Origin: Zygnema cylindricum | Taxonomy: Eukaryota > Streptophyta > Zygnematophyceae > Zygnematales > Zygnemataceae | Assembly: GCA_037447655.1 (NCBI GenBank) | Contig: JBBHKE010001937.1 | Location: 150,817-214,816 of the forward strand | DNA: 64,000 nucleotides | Reading direction: 5' to 3' | Shown here: positions 21,870-33,634 of the stretch, in pieces | How positions within the stretch are numbered: position 1 is the stretch's first letter | How the letters are laid out: each line of letters opens with the position of its first letter | Translations under genes and position numbers: made by a program | The notes under the pieces: generated by a model | Databases searched by the model: none | The model's input: the letters and a program-made list of their open reading frames with translations, nothing else | Told to the model about the DNA's origin: nothing

Positions 21870-22419
21870 CTAAAATAAAAATTTTAACATAAAGTTATAA
21901 AACTGTCAAATTTTCTAACTGAAGTTGAACAATGGGAGAAAATTGTAACCGTAGGATCAATTTTAGCAAACATAATCGAGAAACTTTTTCAGACTGAGTA
22001 GCACAGAAATAATGGTATGTGTACTGATGAAAATTGTGACATTAAAATGGTTTTACCATGGTAAGGGACGATCTTGGTTATTTGCTCAAAATGTGGATTT
22101 ATCAGGACCTTTAAGGAAATTACATATCGATCATCAACAATACGCCTTGAACATATACAACTACTTAATTGTATGGTAATAAACTTTTATATGTAACTCG
22201 TATCGAATTGTATACATGTTATGCCATGGTAGTGACATTTGTCACTACTCATTGTCGTTATAGTACTGCTCCCTATCCTTCCACATACCGCTCAACATAC
22301 TCCAATTCGATGTCCTCAAATGACCGAAGGCATTGACAAATTTGGTGCAAGTTGCATTGTACGATATCAATACTCCTTAGTACATTTTTAGCATAAATAG
22401 CGAGAACTAATTCATACGG
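21870..22419. other. Spacer between LINE and MITE
   Basis: AT-rich; nothing supported in it. No open frame with domain character and no clear repeat ends. Confidence 0.5.
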
Positions 22420-22962
22420 TACACCGCCAATCGCTATTAGCGTGTAGGTTTCATTAGCGTATACAAATAATTACCGTGGTGTACGCTATTTAAGAATTTG
22501 AAAATTTTGGAAAAAATCATACATTCTAATTGTTTGATTATGGTAATTTGGATCTTTGAAAAAAAAAATGTCGGTCGTAAACATGCTTACACTAATATAA
22601 GTTTCCGTACAAAATCTGACAAATCGTACACAAATCGTACATTCACACGGTCGAAACGCGGCTGTCGGACGAATATGTGCGAGCGGGATTTTTTACGACC
22701 TTGTTTTTTTTCCTTTTTAGAACGCACATTCTCATGTGTCCGCGGTTACTAAAACTAATTTATTGTAATTTTTAACTTAAAAAGGTACATTTATGTACGG
22801 TCTGACACTTACCGTACACCACTCTATTTAAGAGACAACGTACTGAATATAACCCTAAATAGAATAAAGAAAAAAATAGAATAAACTACGCTATTTGAGA
22901 ATAAAACAAAAAAAAGCGGGACGGGATTAGCGTACACAACGCTAATAGCGATTGGCGGTGTA
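22420..22962. mobile_element. 543-bp MITE, family 2, best preserved
   Basis: Perfect 23-bp terminal inverted repeats starting TACACCGCCAATCGCTATTA at both ends. The interior is AT-rich with CTATTTAAGA and TAGAATAAA motifs shared with the elements at 7440-7896 and 41583-42086. No protein-coding capacity was found; the 84-codon frame at 22498-22752 has no family resemblance. Confidence 0.85.
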
Positions 22963-24054
22963 GTGTCATGAATAGACTGAAAACAGGGGTTGACATAAAT
23001 TACTGTGCTTTCACCAAAAATAGTGTGGAGGAATGAGAATATGCGACCAATGTAGGAAGGACTTTCAGAGTTTGACCAATAACATTATTGTCGTAGCTGG
23101 ATGGATACTCGGTCCGGATGCGTCGTTGAACCCTAAAAAAAGATGGTTTACCATCGCGATTTTTAATAAAGTCTTGTTTCGTTATGCGGAAAAAATAGGA
23201 GCAAATTTATATTTATATTGTTGTTACGATCTAAATTTAAATGGTGGTCGAGCCTCCATTTAGCTGAAAATGCTTTTTGGTCTCGTATTTGTAACTGATT
23301 GTCTACCAGTCCGTCTTTTCAAGGAACAATGAATGCAAACGAAATTAGTAGTCTGGGTCCCTTGAATAGTGTGTTATTTATACTAGTAATAGATGAGATA
23401 TAACGTTGATTAAGTAACAATGTTTCTCCAATGGTTTATTTATTGAGGAAGACATGTAAAGTAACAATGTTGGGGCAACAGAATTGAGTCTAGGCGAAAG
23501 CCTTCTCACGAAACAACAAAGACAAACACGTTGCAAAAGGGAAATCGACATGTAACTTGACAAACCTCGGTCCGTGGAGTATGCCATCGAAGTCAATAGC
23601 GCTCTCGGTCAGGGGAGGTCTATAGAGGCCATGATTCCTTGGGCCCCGTAGGAAATTCCTTCGGGCTTGGGTGTGATATTTTGCCGAGCTCAACTCTTTA
23701 GAGTCCAAGGGGAATTTTAAAAGAGATGGGCTCATCTGACTGGAGGTCTTGTGTAGTTGGTTTTATTATTGTACTTACATTATTGTAATTTGTACTCTTG
23801 GTATCATAGAAGGTATGGGGGAGATGTACCATTAATTTTGTACATATTCGGATACGGGACGGGTACGGGTAATCGCAAGAAATCCAGTTTCGGTTATCTT
23901 TTTTTTTTCATAAACGCGTATCGGGTAACCAGGTAACAATTTAGGAGCGTGCAAAAACCTGGCCGGATTTGGCGTGTTTAGATTTTGAAAAAAAAAAAAA
24001 GTTGGATTCGGGTATCGAAAGTTTTGACTTTTGGGACCTCTGTGCTGTGGCAGA
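22963..24054. other. Spacer with decayed repeats
   Basis: Contains a 76-codon frame (23033-23263) with a CDQCRKDF start that I do not accept as a gene. A 30-bp piece near 23143-23173 (AGATGGTTTACCATCG, then TTTTTAAT) resembles the LINE 3' tail in plus orientation. A segment at 23840-23960 is a diverged relative of the palindrome arm that follows. Confidence 0.4.
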
Positions 24055-25293
24055 GGTCGCAAATGGTCAAGTGAAACCGTGACCAACCGTTAACCGACAA
24101 CCCGCGCCAAATCCGGAACGGATTCGGTTGCCAAATTTTGAGGGCCTAGCGGTTGCGGTCGGTTGATTCACCAAAAAAAGAAAAACGGTCGGTTTCGGTC
24201 GGTCAATCAAAAAACCAAAAAAAATGAAAATTTTGTACTGTCCATACAATCCAACATTATTGTACTTTGTACTCTTTGGTATTGTGGAAGTACGTGACAT
24301 CATGATTAGCGTCGCAAATCTGACACGGTACACCGCGAATCGTTATTAGACTATAGAAATTATTAGAGTAAAGAAAAAAATAGCGTCATTCATTCCAATT
24401 TAGTGCCAGGAGAAGTGGCAAATTATGGTCCATGTCATTAAATAGTGTAATTTGTTTTATTTAAGGTATCAATGTCAAAATTTTGGGGTGCCGATATAGA
24501 GTACATAAAGCTAATAACAATTCACGATGTAGTACACTATTCATTTCGCAAATCTTAGGGAACGCGACAAGGCGTCGCAAATCTGACACGTTAGTAAACA
24601 CTATTCATTTCGCAAATTTAAGGGAACGCGACAAATCGTAATTATTCGCTTATTCATACGTCGTACATTAGATAATTTTGTAGTTTTTCGGTTACCGGCG
24701 GGCACGGTTAGTCGCGAGAAATCGAGTTTCGGTTAAGTTTTATTTTCGTAAACGCCGATCGGTTAAGGGTTAACCTGTCACGCTCCAAAATGGTTAACCC
24801 TTAACCGACTGGCGTTTAGGATAATAAAATTAACCAAATCTTCATTTTTCGCGACTAACCGTGCCCGCCCGTAATTGAAAAAGTACAAAATTAATCAATG
24901 TACGACGGAATAAGCTAATAATTACGATTTGTCGCGTTCCCTAAGATTTGCGAAATTAATAGTGTTACTATCGTGTCACATTTGCGACGCTTTGTCGCGT
25001 TCCCTAAGATTATCGAAATGAATAGTACCGTGTCAGATTTGCGACGCTAATCATGATGTCACGTACTTCCACGATACCAAAGAGTACAAAGTACAATAAT
25101 GTTGGATTATAGGGACAGTACAAAATTTTCATTTTTTTTGGTTAACCGACCGTAACCGCCCGTTTTTTTTTTCATGGTGAATTAACAAAACGTAACCGCC
25201 CGACCCCCAAAATTTGGCAACCGAATCCGTTCCGGATCCGTCGCGGGCGGTCGGTTAACGGTTGGTCACGGTTTCGGTTGACCGTTTGCGACC
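24055..25293. repeat. Imperfect 1.2-kb palindrome (foldback element)
   Basis: The left arm from 24055 (GGTCGCAAATGGTCAA) is the near reverse complement of the right arm ending at 25293 (GACCGTTTGCGACC). The arms proceed inward through matching blocks: GGATTCGGTTGCCAAATTTT, TGTACTTTGTACTCTTTGGT, AAATCTGACACG, GGGAACGCGACAAATCG and CGGTTAAGGGTTAACC. The symmetry centre is near 24784, between TTAACC and GGTTAA. Without a nested insertion (24329-24531) each arm is about 500 bp. No coding frame is supported. Confidence 0.85.
24329..24531. mobile_element. 203-bp family 2 MITE inside the palindrome's left arm
   Basis: The ends TACACCGCGAATCGTTATTA and, inverted, TACATCGTGAATTGTTATTA are related to the family 2 ends. 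The right arm of the palindrome has no counterpart, so the MITE inserted after the palindrome formed. Confidence 0.65.
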
Positions 25294-26215
25294 TTTGGCG
25301 CTGAGGCATTTGCCTGTCGATGCATTTGTGTGGATAACAGATACAAAATTAAACCAGCATCAGATGTCGATAAGGGTACGGCCCCATGTATGTGTAACTT
25401 ACCGAACGTACTTTGTATTTTAGCGCGGATCCGGCGGGACCGGATTTCAGGTGTCTCTATGTGTTTACTCCATTGTTCAAAAGTAGGCGTTTTTATGGTA
25501 GGCCTTTGGTAGGCGCACAAAGCTTGGCACAAAACTCGCCCAACATAGGCATACTGTATGTGTGTGTGCTGTGCACACCCCTGTACAAGCGTAGGAATCT
25601 GACGTATGCTCATAGTACAGCGCAAGCCGCCGAACGAAATTTTTTAGCGAAATGACACGACATAGGATGACATTGCGGTGGAAAAAAAAACCAAGAAAAA
25701 AAAACCCGCGGACGAATCTGACGATAGTCCTGTCGTAAGTTGTGTTATGGGTTCATGTGATCTTCTTACATCGTTACTTTCATCAACGACCGTCAGATTG
25801 TCCAAATTTGACGGTTTAAATAAAAAGTCGCTCAAAACTCACAGAAAAAGATTTTTTTGTCCGTTTTTTTTTTCAAATTTAGACATGACGTTTAATTCTC
25901 TATCGAACCATGTGCAACTCAACCCTGTTACTATTTTTATTTCATTTTGCGGCCAATACAATATGGGTCTTAAGGTAGTATTGTAAAATTTACGTACAAT
26001 AGGCATATTGTATGGGTGTACTGTCACCTACTTTTGAACTATGGTTTACTCGAAATTGTTACTTAAGTTTGTGACGATTGTATACGTCGACAATACCCAT
26101 GACGGCTGTCACCGTGTACAATTTGTATTTGCCGCACCGCATTTTTTCGAAACTTTTTGAACCGTCGCAAGACACATCGTAATTTTTGAAACGATTTGCG
26201 GATTTGGTTTTTTAC
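25294..26215. other. Unassigned repetitive spacer
   Basis: No gene supported. 26057-26115 is a close inverted copy of 32225-32290. 25480-25575 and 25985-26040 share CAAAAGTAGG and CATATTGTATG motifs in opposite orientation, hinting at another decayed foldback element. Confidence 0.4.
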
Positions 26216-26223
26216 AAATAGGA

Positions 26224-26607
26224 AACGGAACGTGGTGCTGGAGCACCAAGCTTCAACAAATCACTGCCCAGTCAACAATGGAGGCAAAATACATGGTTGC
26301 ATTCTCATCTATCAAGGAATTGCTATGGGTTAAGTCTGTTCTTGAAGAGCTTGGCTACATGCAAACTGGTGTGCAAACTCAGTGGTGTGACAATCAAGCT
26401 GCCATTGCCATTGCATCTTATCCTGCATATCATTTCAAGAGCAAGCATATGGACATCAGACTTCATTTTGTTCGAGAAAAGGTCTTTGCCATAATTGTGA
26501 AACTATGTTATTTACTGGATGAGAGAATGGTGGCTGACATGTTGACAAAGGCCTTAAAAGCTCCTAAGTTACAGATTTGCAGAGATGTTTCTGTGTTAAG
26601 TGGTTGA
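26224..26607 (+). pseudogene. Copia RNase H C-terminal fragment
   Basis: An open 109-codon frame (26278-26607) encodes the end of a Ty1/copia RNase H: MEAKYMVAFSSIKELLWVKS, then WCDNQAAIAIAS and HMDIRLHFVREK, and a closing ADMLTKAL segment. It closely resembles the RNase H end at 50381-50905. No start of its own; it is a 5'-truncated remnant. Confidence 0.85.
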
Positions 26608-26630
26608 GAGAGTCTAAATCTTTAGGGGAG

Positions 26631-27491
26631 TGTTGGTTTTAAAAAGCTTTATTCCTCTATATATTCTAAAACAAGAAAATACAGGACTTAGAAACATTTT
26701 CAGAGTTGTTTCCAAACTGCGTGTCAGAAATTAGTGTAAATTGGAAATCTGGACTGTACTAAACTAATGAGATCACATCGGACGGCTCATAAGTAAACAA
26801 AAGATTTCGTAATAGCGCGCACTTGTTAATTATGACATACCGTCCAATGGACAAGATCGGACCGACAAATACTTACCAGAATCTGAAAGTGGACCACTGT
26901 GACGCAGCGGCTCTCGTCATGTATAAGGTTTCAATGTCGGTGATAACTTTGAGGAAACGGGAGTTTGTCGCCACAGGTATTCGTTTAGTAGTATGTATGG
27001 TTAAGTGAAAACGTTTGTAGACAAGTAGGATCTGTTTGTTTGTACAAAACATTAGACGTACGGTTTAGGAATTTAACATTAATTAAGTATCTAGTTAGAT
27101 TACATTGAATACGGTTAAAGAGTACCGTAACATTCTCTACAGTGTTATGATTGGCTAGTTAGGTAGTAGTAGAATTTATTTGTATAAATTTTAGGACTTA
27201 GTAAATTACATGTATTCTTTTTTATGACACTTCAAGGAGCACATATGTGCAATTTAAGGGATATTCTCTGGGCTATATCTCTAAGGTTAATAAGGCGTTT
27301 TGCTTGAAACTTTGTGAGTTGTCAGCACACGCGGTAAACTGTACTCTCATACAGTTTGGGGCCAATTTGGCCATATTGACTGCTTTGTGCAGTGGATCTA
27401 AGGTAGTATCTTGAGTGCTTCCTATCTTTGGTTCTGTGATGGCTACTACTTCAGTAACTGCTGGTGCTGCGGCGGCTGTAATAAAACAACA
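26631..27491 (+). repeat. 3' LTR of Copia element E, 861 bp
   Basis: Begins TGTTGGTTTTA and ends AACAACA, preceded by a purine tract (CTTTAGGGGAG). It matches the 863-bp LTRs of element D. Its last 60 bases hold ATGGCTACTACTTCAGTAAC and stay open to the LTR end, the same gag-start arrangement as in the other LTRs. Confidence 0.88.
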
Positions 27492-27496
27492 AAACC

Positions 27497-28967
27497 CTGT
27501 GAGCGCTAACAATTTGTGTAAGTAAGGTAACAATTGTTGTTAGCGCTAACAGTTTGTGTAATTTAGATAACAATTCTTGTTAGCGCTAACAATTTGTGTA
27601 AGTTAGGTAACAATTCTTATTAGCGTTAGTAGTTTGTGTAAGTTAGGAAACAATTCGTGTTAGCGCTAGCAGTTTGTGTAATTTAGATAACAATTCTTGT
27701 TAGCGCTAACAGTTTGTGTAAGTTAGGTAACAATTATTGTTAGCGCTAACAGTTTGTGTAAGTTAGGTTACAATTTGTGTTAGCGCTAACAGTTTGTGTA
27801 AGTTAGGTAACAATTTGTGTTAGCCCTAACTGTTTGTGTAATTTAGATAACAATTATTGTAAGCGCTAACAGTTTGTGTAATTTAGATAACAATTCCTAT
27901 TAACGCTAACTGTTTGTGTAAGATAGGTAACAATTCCTGTTAGCGTTAACAGTTTCTGTAATTTAGATAACAATTATTGTTAACGGTAACAGTTTGTGTA
28001 AGTTAGGTAACAATTCCTTATAGCGCTAATAGTTTGTGTAAGTTAGGTAACAATTTGTGTTAGCGCCAACAATTTGTGTAAGTAAGGTAACAATTTATGT
28101 TAGCGCTAACAGTTTGTGTAATTTTGATAACAATTATTGTTAGCGCTAACAGTTAGGGTAATTTAGATAACAATTCCTGTTATGCTAACAGTTTGTGTAA
28201 GTTAGGTAACAATTCCTGTTACGCTAAAAGTTTGTGTAAGTTAGGTAACAATTCATGTTAGCGCTAACAGTTTGTGTAATTTAGATAACAATTCATGTTA
28301 GCGCTAACAGTTTGTGTAAGTTAGGAAACAATTCCAGTTAGCGCTAACCGTTTATGTAAGTAAGGTAACAATTCCTGTTAGCGCTAACAGTTTGTGTAAT
28401 TTAGGTAACAATTCCTGTTAGCACTTACAGTTTGTGTAATTTAGATAACAATTCCAGTTAGCGCTAACAGTTTGTGTAAGTTAGGTTACAAATCCTGTGA
28501 GCGCTAACAGTTTGTGTAATTAAGATAATAATTCTTGTTAGCACTAACAGTTTGTGTAAGTTAGATAACAAAACGTGTTAGTGCTAACAGTTTGTGTAAG
28601 TTAGGTTACAATTCCTGTTAGCGCTACTATTTGTGTAATTTAGATAACAATTCTTGTTAGCACTAACAGTTTGTGTAAGTTAGGTAACAAATCTTGTTAG
28701 CGCTAACTGTGTGTGTAATTTAGATAACAATTCCAGTTAGCACTAACAATTTGTGTAAGTTAGGTTACAAATACTGTTAGCTCTAACAGTTTGTTTAATG
28801 AAGATAACAATTCTTGTTAGCACTAACAGTTTGTGTAAGTTAGGTAACAATTCCTGTTAGCGCTATTATTTGTGTAATTTAGATCACAATTCTTGTTAGC
28901 ACTAAGAGTTTGTGTAAGTTAAGTAACAATTCCTGTTAGCGCTAACAGTTTGTGTAATTTAGATACG
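27497..28967. repeat. 40-bp satellite, about 37 tandem copies
   Basis: Each unit contains the 14-bp palindrome TGTTAGCGCTAACA, then GTTTGTGTAA and a variable AGTTAGGTAACAATT or ATTTAGATAACAATT block. Neighbouring units often alternate between these two block types, suggesting an 80-bp higher-order form. Units differ from one another by a few bases and rarely in length. It starts six bases after the LTR of Copia element E. Confidence 0.92.
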
Positions 28968-29399
28968 GCCTTGCAGCCGTGGCTGTACGGCATGCCTTTG
29001 CGCAAACATCTCCTGTTGGCCGCCATGACTTCGGAGATTTTTCACCTTCGCAGATATTTCAACTTTGCGTGAAATGACACCGCAGCAGCCGTACAACATG
29101 CAAGCGGACAAAAAAACAACCCTGTAATTTTTTTCGTCGTCAAAAACTTCTAAAAACTTTTCACACGTGGGAATATGTTTTCCTATTGATTTTACTTTGC
29201 TTAAAACACATTGCCGATGTGGTTTATAATAAGGTTGAAGATGACGTGACACTGGGTCGAAAAAACGCAAGACGACAAGAATTCGAACATCTTAAGTTCG
29301 CGGATGACGCAAATTATACTCTACAAATTTACGATTTCTTCGTACAGCTGCAACTTAGGCCGTACGGCACTAAGTTACAAAGGAAAATGATAGAAAAAA

Positions 29400-31610
29400 A
29401 CCCGTTAGCCACATGGGGCCGTATCCTAACTTGTTACTTAAAAAGGTGGCTTACGTAGACGGGTACGATGCAATGTGACAGATGAAGTGGTACATAAAAT
29501 GAGAGAAACTTCCACTCGACTTCAAATTGAGGGTACTTTCGCATGTAACCGAAACCTAGTCTTGTAACTTTGTTTTTTAGCGAAGATTCTCCGTACAACT
29601 TTCAAAGCATTAGGATGTAAACGCAAATAACTTGTTACTTAAAAAAATGACTTACGTAGACGTGTAGGAAACAATGTGACCGATGAAGTGGTACACAAAA
29701 TGAGGTGAAACTTTCGCTCTGCTTCAATTTGAGGCGTCTCTCCGCACCATGTCCATTTTTTGTGACTTCGTAATGTCCGTACGCCACATTGTCGACGTGT
29801 CAAAACCCTAAATTACCTTTCGTTGTCGCACCTAATTTGCGGTTTCGTTTTTCGTTTTTCCACTTGTTCACAAGTGCCCAATATTATTCCTACGTTTTAT
29901 GTGTGAAGACACGTGTGTTTGAGAGAGACGGCCCCCTGTACGGAAATCAGCACACGAAAACAGTACGCACAGGCTAAAAACGTGCACTGTGTTTTTTTTT
30001 GGTATCTGCCCACAATAATTGTAGAAAACTTATGACACGCACAACAACGTCTGACTATTTGCTCACTTTATTGGACTTTATTTCAAATCACCTCGCGAGG
30101 TGATTTGATGTAAAGTTTTGAACATGTGTTGAAAGGAGGCGAAAGTGGGTCGAAATGCTATAGACGACCAATTGCATCGCGCTAGACGACAAACTACTAT
30201 ACGTATAGAGTTTCAAGGTAACGCAGCTTATACACTGGTGATTTTTATTTTGGTACGGCTGCAGATTTTCTCGTTTATTTGAAGTTATGGAGGAAAACGA
30301 CAAAAAAAAATAACTGTAACTTTAGCACATGTAAAAGTACCTTGAGGCGTCTCTCCGCAAGCCGTACAATTTTTGTGACTTCGTAATGTTCGTATGTCAC
30401 ATTGTCAATGTGGCAAAACCCTGAAATATCTTTCGCTGTCGCACAAAAATGCGGTTTCGTTTTTCGTCTTCCCACTTGCCGACTCTGCCCAATGTTTTTA
30501 CTACGCCGTATGTGTAAAGACACGTGTGTTACAGAGAGACGGCCTTTGTACGGAGACCATCGCACGGAAAACAGTATGCAAAGGCTGGAAACGTCCAGTG
30601 TTTTATTTTTTTGGTACTCTGCGCACAAAAATTGTAAAAAACTTCCGACACGTGCAACAGAATCTTCCTATTCGATCACATTATGGAACTTCATTTAAAC
30701 TCACCTACATAGGTGATTTTATGTAAAGTTTGAACATGAGCTGGAAGGACGCGAAAGTGGGTCGAACTGCGCTAGACGACAAATTACATCGCCCTAGACG
30801 ACATATAAAGTTTAAGGGTAACGCAACTTGTACGGTGGTAATTTCAATTTTTTGGTACGGCTGCGGATTTTCTCGCTCTTTTCTAAAAGTATTTTCGCAT
30901 GTGCTAAAGTTACAGCTATTTTCTGTCATTTTCCTCCATAACTTAAAAAAAACTGAGAAAATCCGCAACCGTACCAAAAAATAGAAATTACCACCGTACA
31001 AGTTGCGTTACCCTCAAACTTTATACATACAGTAGTTTGTCGTCAAGCGGATTACAATTTGTCTTGTAGCGCATTTCGACCCACTTTCGCGTCCTTTCAA
31101 CACATGTTCAAACTTTACATCAAATCACCTCGCGAGGTGATTTGAAATAAAGTCCAATAAGGTGAGCGAATAGGCAGACACTATCGCGCGTGTCTGAAGT
31201 TTTTTACAATTTTTGTGCGCGTAGTACAAAAAAAAAACACACAACACGTTTCCAGCCTGTGCGTAATGTTTTGTGTGCGCTGATCCGTACAAGGGCCGTC
31301 TCTCTCAAAAACACGTGTCTTCACACATATGACGTATGAAAAATATTGGCCACTTGTCGGCAAGTGAGAAGACGATAAACGAAACCTCAAATTCAGTGCG
31401 ACAACGAAAAGTATTTTATGGTTTTGACACGTCGACAATGTGGCGTACGGACATTACGAAGTCACAAAAATTGTACAACGTGCGGAGAAACGCCTCAAAT
31501 TGAAGCCGAGTGGAAGTTTCGCCTCATTTTATATACCACTTCATCTATCACAATTCTTTGTACACATTTATGTAAGTCACTTTTTTAAGTGACAAGCTAG
31601 GGTGTGTCTC
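29400..31610. repeat. Foldback array of a ~600-700-bp unit (two direct, one inverted)
   Basis: Unit 1 (about 29640-30345) and unit 2 (about 30345-30905) are in the same direction; unit 3 (about 31610-30905) is inverted, so units 2 and 3 form a palindrome centred near 30930. Shared blocks include TTTTTGTGACTTCGTAATGT, GACACGTGT, GAGAGACGG, GGACTTTATTTCAAATCACC and CGTTACCCT or its complement. Units 1 and 3 each hold a perfect 26-bp palindrome with core ATCACCTCGCGAGGTGAT (30083-30108, 31120-31145). A partial unit precedes at 29420-29640. No coding frame is supported. Confidence 0.85.
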
Positions 31611-32306
31611 CATGTGCCAAAGTAAGGGTTTTGTTCTGTCGTTTTTCTGTAAAACTTAGAGCGGTATGGCGTAAGTTTCAACCGGACAAAAAAATAGAAA
31701 AAAAAAGAGTACATTTTGCGTCATCATCAAATTTAGGATGTACTACATGTTGTCGTCTTGTGCTCTTCGACCCACGGCCACTCCAAAAAACGTCATCTTC
31801 AAACTTTCCTTTAAAAAACATGGACGATGTGTTTTAAAACAAAGTATTTTCGAAAAACAGATAGGAACACGTATTACCATGTGTTAAAAAATTTACAAAA
31901 ATTTCAAACGAATTCAATCGACGGCGAAAGGTACTTTATTCGTTATATTTTGTTCGTTTGCGTTCAGATATGACGAGGCAAAGTACACAATTTGTTAAGT
32001 TTTGTCCGTTTCCGACGGGTACGGATTTTATTTCACCAGGGGTCTCAAGACCGATGCCATTTCACGTCGAGCGAAGAAGCGACGCAAAGGCAAAGTGCAT
32101 CTTCTTCAACCGTGAAACGGCCCAGGCTGGATGGCGGTACGTCTAAAATGTCACGGAAACTCATGCGACGTCACAAGCAGCTACAAAAAATAACGTGCGT
32201 CATCACAGATTTTAGACGTTCACAGATTGTAGACGTTGACAGCCGTCACGGGCATTGTTAGCGTATACAATCGTCACAAGCTTAAGTAACTATGTCATTG
32301 GTACTA
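31611..32306. other. Spacer with inverted repeat to 26 kb
   Basis: No gene supported. 32225-32290 is the reverse complement of 26057-26115 with few differences (shared core GTGACGATTGTATACG). Otherwise low-complexity AT-rich sequence. Confidence 0.45.
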
Positions 32307-33196
32307 GTGTTGTGTATCGGTAAGGATTTGCCGATAACCGATATGGGCCTTTTTTCGGGTATCCGATAATCGATATATTGGTACGATATATCGACATTGG
32401 TCTTATCGCCGATAAGTAGCCAATAATATCGGGTACTTATCGGCGATAATGCCGACAACGATAACTATTGGCGATGACTGTACGGACCGTACAGATAAAT
32501 GTATGGCATGTACACTCAACTGTACGTCTTATTCCCCGGACGTGTACAAGCACAGAAAGTACTGTAGCCGCCATGAGATCTGTACGTTTTTGATACGGAT
32601 CCAGTAAAAACGATGTACCTTTCACATCCGACGCCATGGCTTTGTCCTTTATTCCTTGAGATCCACTGGGGACATGCCACGTGTCAATCTGTTGACTTTT
32701 TTGGCATAAGCTGCCAAAAGAGCCATTCCGGGATGCCGGCGCTCACGCTGGCCCGTCCGCTCGTGTTTTCTCATTCCAAGTCGTCCGTTCGATTCCGGCG
32801 GCGTGCAGAATGTTATTTTGCGTCCGTTGTACTTTTGTGTCCGCCGTCCTTTTCCAGTTCCATGTTCACCAGTTTTTTTAGTAGAATTACGTACGTCGCC
32901 GAAAAAGTTTTGTTCAGTTAAACAGCCAACGTTTATATGCTGCGCTGTCCGTAATAAATTGCAGTTAAGCGGTAACGGAACAGATTTTTATACGTGGCAT
33001 GCCACGCTACATAAAATCAATAAAATACTACAGTATGTTATAAAGTGCTATTGTATGCATACTATATATTTTTTAGTTATCGCCGATATGGAATTTGTTG
33101 GTCCCAGACCGATATATCGAAATCTCTGACCGTTCGATAACCGATAACTATCGGTATCGGTGTTATCGCGATAAGTTTTTTACCGATACACAACAC
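32307..33196. mobile_element. 890-bp MITE-like element, family 1 relative
   Basis: Terminal inverted repeats GTGTTGTGTATCGGTAA / TTACCGATACACAACAC, flanked on both sides by TA. The ends share GTGTTG.GTATCG with the shorter family 1 MITEs. Sub-terminal CGATAACCGATA motifs recur. The interior (32480-33000) has no recognisable transposase; open frames of about 100 codons lack domain motifs. Confidence 0.8.
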
Positions 33197-33199
33197 TAG

Positions 33200-33470
33200 T
33201 TGTTACACATAGGGACACCCGAAATTCGGGTCCGCCGGATCTGCGCTAAAAATCAAAGTTATTTCTGTAAGTTTCAAGTACATGGAGACGCACCCTTATT
33301 TGCGTTTACATCCGAATGCTCTGAAAGTTGTACGGAGAATCTTCGTCAAAAAACAAAGTAGCAAGACTAAGTTTCGGCTACATGCGAAAATACCCTAAGT
33401 TATGAAGGAAAACGACAGAAAATAACTGTAACTTAACCACATGCGAAAGTACCCACGGAAGGGTAGGTCT
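33200..33470. repeat. Inverted fragment of the 29-31-kb foldback unit
   Basis: Read in reverse complement it contains ACTTTCGCATGT, AGTCTTGCTACTTTGTTTTT and AAGATTCTCCGTACAACTTT blocks that match 29530-29640. It directly precedes the GTPase gene. Confidence 0.6.
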
Positions 33471-33634
33471 CAACGGAACTGAGCCCATGGCCTTTTACCC
33501 TAAGGTCAGCACGTCAAGCCCCACGATATATTTCCTCTGGATTCTGCCATTTCCTAGCGAAGCTGTAAGTGTCTCCCACGGCTGTCTGCGGGAGCTATCT
33601 CTCTGCTCTTATCGCTCTCCTGCTCTTATCACTC

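Larger units (their letters stand above)
26216..27491 (+). mobile_element. Copia element E: 3' remnant (RNase H end plus 3' LTR)
   Basis: Starts abruptly at about 26216 in the RNase H region and runs through the polypurine tract at 26613-26630 into the LTR 26631-27491. It is the same family as element D (49495-55523) on the opposite strand. gag, protease, integrase and RT are all missing. Its right end abuts the satellite array. Confidence 0.85.

Noticed and set aside
23033-23263. 76-codon frame starting MRICDQCRKDF
   Set aside because: Only half of a possible zinc finger, no second Cys/His pair, and it overlaps decayed repeat sequence.
27497-28967. Regular 40-bp repeats considered as a CRISPR array
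   Set aside because: There are no unique spacers; the whole 40-bp unit repeats, the genome is eukaryotic and no cas genes are near.
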